A stretch of DNA of 13,109 nucleotides from positions 1 to 13,109 of the forward strand of contig CABVBR010000048.1 of assembly GCA_902496645.1 (NCBI GenBank), written 5' to 3'. Positions 6,945-13,109 of this stretch are shown here, piece by piece (position 1 is the stretch's first letter; every line of letters begins with the position of its first letter). A program made the translations under genes and the position numbers. The notes below the pieces were generated by a model. The model worked only from the letters and a program-made list of their open reading frames with translations. It searched no databases and was not told the origin of the DNA. This stretch comes from an uncultured Collinsella sp. (GTDB lineage: Bacteria; Actinomycetota; Coriobacteriia; Coriobacteriales; Coriobacteriaceae).

Positions 6945-7871
6945 CTACCCCCTCTTCTTCTTGGAAATCAGACGGACGACGCCCACCAGCGTGGCGGAGA
7001 TGATAAACAGGACCACGCCCATGCCAAAGAGCGCCGAGCGGTGCAGGCCCGAGGAATAGCTCATGTCGAGCGCGATCTGGCTCGTGAGCGTCGAGATAGG
7101 GCTCGAGATGCTGTCCGGAATGACCGGAGCGTTACCCACGACCATAAGCACGGCCATGGTCTCGCCGATAGCGCGACCCATGCCCAGCACGATGGCGTCC
7201 ACGATACCCAGCTTGGCGGCAGGTAGCACGACCTTATAGATGGTCTGCCACTTAGTAGCACCCATGGCATACGATGCCTCGCGAATACCCATGGGAATAG
7301 AATTGAGGGCATCGATGGTGAGCGTTGTGATGGTGGGGACGATCATGATGGCGAGCACGAACCACGCCGTCAGGGCACCAAAGCCAAGACCGCCGGTCAG
7401 CTGCGCGATAAACGGGCGGATGATAATCATGCCGAAGAAGCCGTAGATGATGGAGGGGATGCCCGCCAGCAGGTCGACGGCAGGGCTGATGAGCTTGCGC
7501 ACGCGCTTGCTGGCAATCTCGACCAGATACACAGCCGTGCCCACACCCAGGGGCACACCCATGGCAAGGGCACCGACGGTCACCAGACCCGAGCCGGCCA
7601 GCAGCGACATGATGCCGTAGTGGCCCTCGGAGGGCGCCCACGTAAAGCTAAAGAAGTCCGCCAGACCAATGTCGGTAAAGACGGGCAGCGCCGAGTACGT
7701 GGTAAAGACAAAGATCAGGATGACGGTGACGACCGCCAAGAATGCACAGGCAAAGAAGATCCACTGCAGCGCCTTCTCCTTAATATAAGTGCTGCGCGAC
7801 ACGAGCGCCAGCTCGCGCTTCTTGGGTGCCCGAGAAGTCTGCTCGGTCTGGGAGTTTTCCACTGCTTCCAC
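6945..7871 (-). CDS. pstC: PstC, phosphate ABC transporter permease
   Basis: This is the second channel subunit of the Pst transporter. It has a polar N-terminus, a first helix in LQWIFFACAFLAVVTVIL, several further hydrophobic helices, the EAA loop EASYAMGATKWQTIYKVVLPAA and the GRAIGETMAVLMVVGN block shared with PstA. Two GTG starts are possible. GTG 7880 overlaps the pstS stop by 8 bases but sits on top of the Shine-Dalgarno. GTG 7871 has GGAG (7883-7880) eight bases upstream and gives 308 residues, and I prefer it. The nine-base difference does not change the function. No ATG is available at this end. It is tightly packed between pstS and pstA. Confidence 0.95.
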   Translation of the reverse strand: MEAVENSQTEQTSRAPKKRELALVSRSTYIKEKALQWIFFACAFLAVVTVILIFVFTTYSALPVFTDIGLADFFSFTWAPSEGHYGIMSLLAGSGLVTVGALAMGVPLGVGTAVYLVEIASKRVRKLISPAVDLLAGIPSIIYGFFGMIIIRPFIAQLTGGLGFGALTAWFVLAIMIVPTITTLTIDALNSIPMGIREASYAMGATKWQTIYKVVLPAAKLGIVDAIVLGMGRAIGETMAVLMVVGNAPVIPDSISSPISTLTSQIALDMSYSSGLHRSALFGMGVVLFIISATLVGVVRLISKKKRG

Positions 7872-7872
7872 G

Positions 7873-8709
7873 TTACTCACTCCCCTTTCCGTCGTTGGTG
7901 ACGGGAATAAAGCCCGCCTCGCGAATCTGCTTGTCCATCTTTTCGGACGTCACGTAGTCGATGTAATCCTGCGCTTGCTGCGAAGGCGTTCCCTTCACAA
8001 AGAAGTAGAGGTCGCGGGAGATGGGATAACCACCGCTCGCGACTGTCTTCTCGGACGCCTCGACGTGATTGACCGAAACGGCCTTGACCGAAGTCTTGGC
8101 GTTGAGGCTCTCGACAAAACCCAGCGAGATGTAGCCAATAGCACCACGAGAGCGAGACACGACATCGCGTACCTGGCCCGTACCCGAAAGAACGGCCGAG
8201 CGACGATCGAACGGCGTGCCGTCCATCACGATAGTGCGGAAGGCCTCGCGCGTACCGGACGCCTCGTCGCGGTTGATAACCTGAATCTTCAGGTCCTCTC
8301 CGCCGACTTCTTTCCAGTTGGTGATCTTGCCGGCGTAAATATCGCGGAGCTGCTCGGTCGAGAGATTGTCGACCGGATTGTCGTCGTTCACGATGACTGC
8401 GATGCCGTCGTGCGCGATTACGATCGGGGTCAGGCCCAAATCCTGTTCGTCGGCATTGAGGCCACGAGAGGAGCTGGCGATATCGGCGGTGCCGGCGCTA
8501 ACAGCTTCGATGCCAGCAGATGAGCCAAGGCCGGAGACGAGCACGTCGATGCCGGTCTCTTCCTTAAAGCCCTCGGCGGCAATCTCGGCAATGGGAAGGC
8601 AGGTGGTCGAGCCGGCCACGGTAATAGAAGACGTAGAAGATCCCGAGGAGCAGGCGCACAGCGTGAGCGTGAGCACTGCCGCACTCAGGACCGATGCGAT
8701 CTTTCTCAT
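7873..8709 (-). CDS. pstS: PstS, phosphate-binding lipoprotein
   Basis: This extracellular lipid-anchored protein captures phosphate and delivers it to PstCA. It has 278 residues. A lipoprotein signal (MRKIASVLSAAVLTLTLCAC) has its probable lipid cysteine at 20, followed by a Ser/Gly-rich tether. Phosphate-contacting segments of the PstS fold are present: AGSTTC (32-37), SSRG (80-83) and RDEASGTREAF (147-157). The start at ATG 8709 is fixed by the signal peptide. This ATG shares ATGA with the stop of pgeF, and no clear Shine-Dalgarno precedes it, so translation probably depends on ribosomes finishing pgeF. It is the first gene of pstSCAB-phoU. An upstream extension of the frame exists but only shadows pgeF. 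Confidence 0.95.
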   Translation of the reverse strand: MRKIASVLSAAVLTLTLCACSSGSSTSSITVAGSTTCLPIAEIAAEGFKEETGIDVLVSGLGSSAGIEAVSAGTADIASSSRGLNADEQDLGLTPIVIAHDGIAVIVNDDNPVDNLSTEQLRDIYAGKITNWKEVGGEDLKIQVINRDEASGTREAFRTIVMDGTPFDRRSAVLSGTGQVRDVVSRSRGAIGYISLGFVESLNAKTSVKAVSVNHVEASEKTVASGGYPISRDLYFFVKGTPSQQAQDYIDYVTSEKMDKQIREAGFIPVTNDGKGSE

Positions 8710-9506
8710 AGCATCACGCCGATCGCAGCATGGCGCCCACAGGTGCCGCCCTCGTTGCGATAGGAATAAAAGCGGTCGTTCTGACGCACGGTGGAAAGTT
8801 TGGTGTCCACAATGCCATTCACATCGACACCGGCATCCACCAGCGCCTCGCGAATGGCGGCGGAAAGATCGAGCATACGGGAAGCGGTAGCATCGATGCA
8901 CGTGAACTCGGCGGCAAAGCGATCCATAAGTTCTTGGGACACCTCATACTCGTCGCCCAGGATATGGGGCCCAATATAGGCAGAAATGTCCTCCGGCGTG
9001 CAGTCAGCCGCCTCGCAGAGTGCTTGGCTGGCCTTGGCGGAAATGCGCGCAATCGTGCCCTTCCAGCCAGAATGCACCACGGCAAAGCCGTTGGGAGCCA
9101 CCAACACCACGGGAACGCAGTCGGCAAAGCAGAGCAGCACGGGTACCTCATGGGCCGTACAGACGATGGCATCGCAGCCCTCGGCAATCTGTTCGCGAAT
9201 GTTCTCAAGATCATCGGCGCCGTTCGAGGTCACCGTCACGACATGGTCACCATGTACTTGATTGGGCACGAGCAGATTATGCTCGCACTCGGCGGCGCCC
9301 ATGGCCTCGAGTACGCGGCGACGATTTTCTTGAACGGCAAAGGGGTCATCGCCTACATGCGAGCCCAGATTGAGCGAGGAGTACGCGTCTTCGGAAACGC
9401 CACCGGTGCGCTCGGTAAAGGCAAAGCGAACATCGTGCATCGCGCCCTCTACCAACGTAACTCCATCATGGTCGACACGCGAAACGTTGTCCGCACGTGC
9501 TGCCAT
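8706..9506 (-). CDS. pgeF: PgeF/YfiH (LACC1-type) purine nucleoside phosphorylase / polyphenol oxidase family protein
   Basis: This 266-residue protein belongs to the DUF152/YfiH/LACC1 family. Known members catalyse phosphorolysis of adenosine and other purine nucleosides and deamination of adenosine, and in E. coli (PgeF) limit peptidoglycan editing errors. Hallmarks are FTERTGGVS and LNLGSHVGDD in the N-terminal part, NQVHGDHV (conserved His), CFADCVPVVL (conserved Cys) and VHSGWKGTIARIS (conserved His), then YIGPHIL. These Cys/His residues form the zinc/active site of the family. The start ATG 9506 has GGAGG seven bases upstream. An open extension of 54 codons upstream runs through the promoter region and is not coding. 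Following ftsZ is its common place. Here it is separated from ftsZ by a terminator and overlaps pstS by ATGA, so it heads the phosphate uptake transcript. Confidence 0.92.
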   Translation of the reverse strand: MAARADNVSRVDHDGVTLVEGAMHDVRFAFTERTGGVSEDAYSSLNLGSHVGDDPFAVQENRRRVLEAMGAAECEHNLLVPNQVHGDHVVTVTSNGADDLENIREQIAEGCDAIVCTAHEVPVLLCFADCVPVVLVAPNGFAVVHSGWKGTIARISAKASQALCEAADCTPEDISAYIGPHILGDEYEVSQELMDRFAAEFTCIDATASRMLDLSAAIREALVDAGVDVNGIVDTKLSTVRQNDRFYSYRNEGGTCGRHAAIGVML

Positions 9507-9584
9507 ACTAAAGCCTCCTAATAACACAAGTATCGCGGCAACGCCGCAGCAGTCCGCGTCATACGGCTGCCATACTTCATCAAA

Positions 9585-9627
9585 AGGATACCCGCAGCGG
9601 TAGGGACCAAACGTAAAGGGAACGTAA
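9585..9627 (-). promoter_or_regulatory. Candidate PHO-box-like operator and promoter upstream of pgeF-pst
   Basis: On the - strand the heptamer TTACGTT occurs twice (complement of 9621-9627 and 9610-9616), exactly 11 bases apart. PhoB/PhoP-family regulators bind direct repeats with 11-nt period. About 19 bases downstream of the repeats lies TATCCT (9590-9585), a possible -10. The 5' leader that follows also holds a small hairpin, GCGGC-AAC-GCCGC (9535-9547). The repeat is seen; its role is inferred from spacing and from the phosphate genes it precedes. Confidence 0.4.
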
Positions 9628-9640
9628 GGAGATTGGAGGC

Positions 9641-9660
9641 TTTCGTTTACAAATACGAAA
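9641..9660. repeat. Inverted repeat TTTCGT-N8-ACGAAA upstream of pgeF
   Basis: TTTCGT (9641-9646) and ACGAAA (9655-9660) form a 6-bp inverted repeat with an 8-base AT-rich centre, between the ftsZ terminator and the 11-nt direct repeat. It could be a regulator site for the pgeF-pst transcript. No regulator is identified. Confidence 0.3.
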
Positions 9661-9666
9661 CACAAC

Positions 9667-9697
9667 AAAAAGGGGTGCGCCCAATCGGACGCACCCC
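9667..9697 (-). terminator. Intrinsic terminator of ftsZ
   Basis: GGGGTGCG and CGCACCCC (9672-9679 with 9690-9697) form an 8-bp stem around a 10-base loop. On the - strand it is followed by TTTTT (complement of 9667-9671). It begins 24 bases after the ftsZ stop and separates ftsZ from the pgeF-pst transcript. Confidence 0.85.
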
Positions 9698-9721
9698 ATG
9701 CAGGTCGTTGAGAAAAACGAA

Positions 9722-10876
9722 CTAGAAGCTGCCGCGCTTGAGGAAGTCGGGAAGCTCAAACTGGTCGTTGCCAAAGTTGGGCAGCTCGGTACCGCCGACA
9801 TTGCGAGTCGGGGCAGCCTGAGCGGGGCTGGCAGCCGGAGCGGTGCGCTGCGGCTCGGTAGAAGCAGCGGCCTTGCTCTGGGACTGCTGAGCAGCGAAGA
9901 GCTCGTCCTGACGGTTGACGTTGGAGTCGGAGAAGCCCGTGGCGATAACGGTGATGCGCACCTGGTCGCCCAGGGACTCGTCAACAACGGTACCGAAGAT
10001 GATGTTGGCCTCGGGGTCGACGGCATTGGCGACAACGTCGGCGGCGTCGCTGATCTCCTGGATGCCCAGATCCTTGGAGCCGGCGATGGAAAGCAGTACG
10101 CGCGTGGCGCCATCGATGGAGCTCTCGAGCAGCGGACTGGAGATAGCCTGCTGGGCGGCGTCGACGGCACGGGTGTCCCCAGAAGCGGTACCGATACCCA
10201 TCATGGCGGTACCGGCCTGCTTCATGATGGTCTTAACATCGGCGAAGTCCAGGTTGATGATACCCGGGACGGTGATGAGGTCGGTGATGCCCTGGGTGCC
10301 CTGGGAAAGGACGCCATCGGCAATCGCGAAGGCCTCGAGCATCGTGGTCTTCTTCTCGGCGATGTCGAGCAGCTTGTCGTTAGGGATAACAATCATGGTG
10401 TCGACGCAATCGGAGAGGGTCTTGATGCCCTCCTCGGCGCTCTTCTTGCGCTTGCGGCCCTCGAAGGTGAAGGGCTTGGTCACGACGGCGACGGTCAGCG
10501 CGCCGACCTCGTTCATTGCGATATCGGCAACGATGGGAGCGGCGCCGGTACCGGTACCACCGCCCTCGCCGCAGGTGATGAACACCATGTCGGCGCCAGC
10601 GAGCGCCTCGGCGATATCGTCGCGGGACTCATCGGCAGCCTTGCGGCCAACCTCGGGGTTGGCGCCGGCGCCCAGGCCGCGGGTAAGGTCGGTGCCGATG
10701 TGCACCTTGATATCGGCATCAGAGATCGCGAGCGCCTGAGCATCGGTGTTGATGGCAACAAACTCGACGCCGCGGATGCCCTCTTCGATCATTCGATTGA
10801 CCGCGTTGGTACCGCCGCCGCCGACGCCGACCACCTTAATGACGGCAAGGTAGTTGTTGATCTCTGTCTCGTGCAT
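9722..10876 (-). CDS. ftsZ: Cell division protein FtsZ
   Basis: FtsZ is the tubulin-like GTPase that forms the Z-ring and recruits the divisome. The protein has 384 residues. The nucleotide-binding GGGGTNAV lies at 19-26 and the tubulin signature GEGGGTGTGAAP at 103-114. The Glu replacing the Met of many bacteria is the actinobacterial form. The synergy-loop region contains NLDFADVK. A Gln/Ala/Ser-rich linker leads to the conserved tail ELPDFLKRGSF, the docking site for SepF and other partners; sepF lies about 6.4 kb downstream. The start ATG 10876 has GGAGG six bases upstream. An in-frame ATG ten codons earlier lies beyond this site and is unlikely. It is preceded by an AT-rich promoter region and followed by its own terminator, so it can be expressed apart from both murB-ftsQ and pgeF-pst. 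Confidence 0.97.
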   Translation of the reverse strand: MHETEINNYLAVIKVVGVGGGGTNAVNRMIEEGIRGVEFVAINTDAQALAISDADIKVHIGTDLTRGLGAGANPEVGRKAADESRDDIAEALAGADMVFITCGEGGGTGTGAAPIVADIAMNEVGALTVAVVTKPFTFEGRKRKKSAEEGIKTLSDCVDTMIVIPNDKLLDIAEKKTTMLEAFAIADGVLSQGTQGITDLITVPGIINLDFADVKTIMKQAGTAMMGIGTASGDTRAVDAAQQAISSPLLESSIDGATRVLLSIAGSKDLGIQEISDAADVVANAVDPEANIIFGTVVDESLGDQVRITVIATGFSDSNVNRQDELFAAQQSQSKAAASTEPQRTAPAASPAQAAPTRNVGGTELPNFGNDQFELPDFLKRGSF

Positions 10877-10928
10877 GTCGGTCCTCCGAACAAAGGTTAT
10901 AGCCATAGCATGGGTTGACCCCTGCGCA

Positions 10929-10958
10929 CATTAACCTTCAGGTTGAAAGTAAATGCAA
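10929..10958 (-). promoter_or_regulatory. Possible ftsZ promoter
   Basis: The 199 bases between ftsQ and ftsZ are clearly richer in A+T than their surroundings. On the - strand TTGCAT (10958-10953) and TTAATG (10934-10929) are separated by 18 bases, an acceptable but weak -35/-10 pair. TAATAC (10973-10968) is another -10 candidate without a good -35. Start positions were not fixed. Confidence 0.3.
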
Positions 10959-10997
10959 AGGTAAACCGTATTATGTTTGCACATTATGAGCGTTTCA

Positions 10998-11011
10998 GTC
11001 AAATAATTGAC
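10998..11011. repeat. Palindrome GTCAA-ATAA-TTGAC upstream of ftsZ
   Basis: A 5-bp inverted repeat around ATAA sits in the AT-rich ftsZ upstream region, about 120 bases before the ftsZ start. It may be an operator. A second small palindrome, AACCT-TC-AGGTT, lies at 10933-10944. No regulator is assigned to either. Confidence 0.3.
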
Positions 11012-11033
11012 CATGAAAACCAAACAAACCAGA

Positions 11034-11070
11034 TAAACGGCGTGGTATGGCCCCTCAACAAAGCCGTTTA
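11034..11070 (-). terminator. Possible terminator after ftsQ
   Basis: TAAACGGC (11034-11041) pairs perfectly with GCCGTTTA (11063-11070) around a 21-base loop, 5 bases after the ftsQ stop. On the - strand it is followed by a T-rich stretch (TCTGGTTTGTTTGG). The stem is short and the loop large, so termination may be partial, leaving some ftsQ-to-ftsZ read-through. Confidence 0.45.
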
Positions 11071-11075
11071 GGATG

Positions 11076-12341
11076 CTAGGCGGTCGGTGCGTTCCTAAAC
11101 GTGTAGTTGCCTGGAGAGCGCACATTGATATAGGTTACGCCCTCTACCTGCGAAAGCAGCTTGGTCACGATGCGTTCTTTCTTGGCGATATCGTCCGAAT
11201 CGCCCAGCGACACCTCGACGCCGTTGTCGAGATTTGCCGAGATAGCCTCAACGGAAGGCGTGGAAATATCCTTCACCTGGCCCAAGAACTCGCTCGAAAA
11301 GCCGCGTGCGTAATCCAGGCCGGCCTTGACGGCCTTGGAGCTCACCGCCCGACCCGAAACCGGTGCGACATCGGCCGAGACATCAGTCAACAGCACGGCG
11401 CCGTAGTGCTTGGCAAGCGCCAGGGCCGCATCGATGCCGGTCAGGGTGTTGGCACCCTCCCCCGATGTAATGACGTTCCCCTGGTCGTCCACCTCGACAG
11501 ACGTCGACAGCGGAGCGATCCAGGTGTCATCGTCTCCGATAGCCCAGGCAAGGTCGTCGGAGCTGATATACGCAATGGCGATAACTTTACGCTCCGTCGG
11601 CGTGATGATAAGCGTATGGGGAAACTGGCGCTGGACATCCACACCCGAGACCCACGGGTTTTGCTTGAGGCCCTCGGTAATCTGATCGGGATCCACGTTA
11701 AAGAGCGACGTGTTCTCGGGAAGACTGATGAGCTGCATGGCGTCGTGCTTGGTCACATGCTCGCTGCCATGAATCTGAATATCGGTGGCGGAGAACAGGC
11801 CAGAGTTGATGACGACGATGGCAATAATGGCAAGTACGACCACGACCGCCAGGATGCCGCCCGCGATCTTGCCCTTACCCTTAATGGCAGAAGCGGCGTC
11901 GGTCGCCTTGCTTGTCATAGCACCCAGCGATGACAGAGGATTGATGCCCTTTTTTGCCGAAGACGCCTTGGCGGCGGGTACCGATGTCAGTGAACGCGGC
12001 TTAGCGCCAGCCAACGTACGACTGGCATGCGGCGCACGAGCTCCCAGCGAAGGCTTGGGCGTCGCCATGGGTCGGGAGGTCTTGGTGCCCATCGTCGGCT
12101 TGGGCGTCACCGAAGGACGCGGAGCCGGACGACTCGTCTTTTTAGAAGCGGGGCGTCCTCCCAGCTGCGAGCCAACGACCGGGCGCTTGGCAGGACGAAC
12201 GGACCCAACAGACTTGGAGGGCATGGTGGGCTTATGTTGAGGCTGGGCAGGTGCGCCGGAACGCCCTCCGGCGCGGCGGAAGGTTGGTTTCGATGCTCTA
12301 GAAGCCGAGGAATTTAACTTCCGGTCTGAGCTCGATGCCAT
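11076..12341 (-). CDS. ftsQ: Cell division protein FtsQ/DivIB
   Basis: FtsQ is a single-pass membrane protein that links FtsB/FtsL to the rest of the divisome. This copy has 421 residues. A long cytoplasmic region (1-158) is very basic and rich in Pro, Ser, Ala and Lys, with an imperfect internal repeat (KTSRPAPRPSVTPKPTMG at 68-85, KTSRPMATPKPSLG at 87-100). One membrane helix lies at about 160-179. The extracellular FtsQ-type POTRA domain runs from about 183 to 252 (SATDIQIHGSEHV), followed by the beta domain. E. coli FtsQ is 276 residues, with a short cytoplasmic part. ATG 12341 lies 44 bases inside the end of murB and has GAGG/GGAGG just upstream, so the two genes overlap and are cotranscribed. 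The identity rests on the topology, the POTRA sequence and the murB-ftsQ-ftsZ order. Confidence 0.92.
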   Translation of the reverse strand: MASSSDRKLNSSASRASKPTFRRAGGRSGAPAQPQHKPTMPSKSVGSVRPAKRPVVGSQLGGRPASKKTSRPAPRPSVTPKPTMGTKTSRPMATPKPSLGARAPHASRTLAGAKPRSLTSVPAAKASSAKKGINPLSSLGAMTSKATDAASAIKGKGKIAGGILAVVVVLAIIAIVVINSGLFSATDIQIHGSEHVTKHDAMQLISLPENTSLFNVDPDQITEGLKQNPWVSGVDVQRQFPHTLIITPTERKVIAIAYISSDDLAWAIGDDDTWIAPLSTSVEVDDQGNVITSGEGANTLTGIDAALALAKHYGAVLLTDVSADVAPVSGRAVSSKAVKAGLDYARGFSSEFLGQVKDISTPSVEAISANLDNGVEVSLGDSDDIAKKERIVTKLLSQVEGVTYINVRSPGNYTFRNAPTA

Positions 12342-13109
12342 ACGCCTCCCTCACCTTTCCGTGCACATGCCTGATAACCGCGGCCACGTCATCGGCCGAG
12401 GCGGTTCCGTTATTAACGATAAAATTAGCGTGTACGGGCGAAACTTCCGCACCGCCAACCGAAAAACCCTTTAATCCACAATCCTCAATCAACTTGCCCA
12501 CGCTTGCGTCGGGCGGGTTGCGAAAGACCGATCCGCAGGATGCACGGCCCATGGGCTGCGTGCGCTTGCGGCGCGTCAGGTACCGCTCCATACGCTCACG
12601 AATGTCTGCCTTGGGCGCGGGCTTGAGTTTAAGCACGCACTCGAGAATGATCTCGTTACGCGGCAGGCTGCACTCGCGATACCCCCAAGCGATCTCGGAC
12701 CCTGCATAGTGCTTAATACCGGACGCCGGATCAAACGTGACCACGTCCTCGATAAGGGAGCCGATCCACTCGGTCCGCGTACCTGCGTTCATGGACACGG
12801 CGCCGCCGACCGAACCGGGAATACCGACCGCGAACTCAAGGCCCGAAAGCCCGCGCGACAAGGCATCGTTGACCAAACGCGCGAACATCACGCCCGCACC
12901 AACGGTCAGCGTGCAGCCGTCCTCGGCAACAACCGTGCGCTGAAACTCACGTCCGAGCGAAATGACGGCACCGCGATAACCGCCATCGGCAACCAGCAGA
13001 TTGGAGCCCTTGCCGATGATGACCCACGGCACCTGCTCGCGATCGAGCACCGCCACGGCGCGGCGGAGGGCATGATAGCTATGGCACGTCACAAAGAGGT
13101 CGGCCTTGC
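12298..13109 (-). CDS. murB: UDP-N-acetylenolpyruvoylglucosamine reductase MurB, N-terminus outside window
   Basis: MurB uses NADPH and FAD to reduce UDP-GlcNAc-enolpyruvate to UDP-MurNAc, the second committed step of peptidoglycan precursor synthesis, in the cytoplasm. The frame is open to the window edge, giving about 269 residues. Probably 30-50 N-terminal residues (up to the G-G-x-A-D-L-F motif, of which KADLF is seen) are missing. FAD-binding blocks are VIIGKGSNLLVADGGYRG and GLEFAVGIPGSVGGAVSMNAG. The catalytic serine lies in SCGSVFRNP and the catalytic glutamate in ELRPEV near the end. The GTG at 13092 in this frame is internal and not the start. The 3' end overlaps the ftsQ start by 44 bases. 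The gene heads the division cluster visible here, with murC or murG likely beyond the edge. Confidence 0.95.
   Translation of the reverse strand, partial: KADLFVTCHSYHALRRAVAVLDREQVPWVIIGKGSNLLVADGGYRGAVISLGREFQRTVVAEDGCTLTVGAGVMFARLVNDALSRGLSGLEFAVGIPGSVGGAVSMNAGTRTEWIGSLIEDVVTFDPASGIKHYAGSEIAWGYRECSLPRNEIILECVLKLKPAPKADIRERMERYLTRRKRTQPMGRASCGSVFRNPPDASVGKLIEDCGLKGFSVGGAEVSPVHANFIVNNGTASADDVAAVIRHVHGKVREAYGIELRPEVKFLGF

Noticed and set aside
8710..8901. An N-terminal extension of pstS
   Set aside because: It would bury a textbook lipoprotein signal peptide and runs through the pgeF coding frame.
9507..9668. An N-terminal extension of pgeF
   Set aside because: It is open by chance. It covers the terminator-proximal promoter region, while ATG 9506 has a strong GGAGG site and the family start.
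10103..10568. Glu in place of Met in the FtsZ signature as a defect
   Set aside because: GEGGGTGTG is the ordinary actinobacterial form of the motif.
9698..10918. A 406-codon + strand open frame antisense to ftsZ
   Set aside because: It is a mirror of ftsZ codon bias, Gly/Asp/Leu-rich with no domain. The opposite strand is unmistakably FtsZ.
12298..12341. The 44-base murB-ftsQ overlap as a mis-called start
   Set aside because: The ftsQ ATG has a good ribosome binding site and both frames are well supported. Overlaps of this size are common in dcw clusters.

Overview
The window looks like core chromosome from a high-GC, Gram-positive coriobacterium, most likely Collinsella or a close relative. 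The reasons are the C-ended codon use of most genes, the actinobacterial form of the FtsZ signature (GEGGGTGTGAAP), an FtsZ–SepF–YggT–DivIVA division set with no ftsA in view, and strong AGGAG-type ribosome binding sites. The genus is inferred from gene content and style, not from a search.

Layout. On the + strand, the left end holds the 3' portion of a DUF47 (PhoU-like, Pit-associated) gene. Next come about 290 bases with a striking 26-bp perfect inverted repeat and T-rich TTTGG repeats, then a small FMN nitroreductase with its own terminator at about 1515. Everything to the right is on the - strand and reads from the right end towards 1590: murB (cut by the window edge), ftsQ, ftsZ, a terminator, then pgeF, pstS, pstC, pstA, pstB, phoU, a hairpin, then yggS, sepF, yggT, divIVA and a terminator. 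The nitroreductase and divIVA converge on back-to-back terminators.

How the genes work together. murB–ftsQ–ftsZ and yggS–sepF–yggT–divIVA form the usual right-hand tail of a Gram-positive dcw (division and cell wall) cluster: precursor synthesis, divisome assembly, Z-ring, SepF membrane anchor and a polar/septal coiled-coil protein. A complete high-affinity phosphate uptake cassette (pstSCAB-phoU) sits in the middle of this tail, directly behind pgeF. The pstS start overlaps the pgeF stop (ATGA) and pstS has no clear ribosome binding site of its own. The upstream region of pgeF carries an 11-nt-spaced direct repeat (TTACGTT twice) that resembles a PHO box, so pgeF may be co-regulated with phosphate uptake. 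With the DUF47 gene at the left end, two PhoU-type proteins lie within about 5 kb.

No phage, IS element, CRISPR array, tRNA or rRNA was seen. Nothing in the window looks like a wholly new system. The points of most interest are the non-canonical start of yggT, the pst insertion and its coupling to pgeF, the sharp codon-use break inside the nitroreductase gene, the large intergenic hairpin, and the altered metal-site motifs of PhoU.
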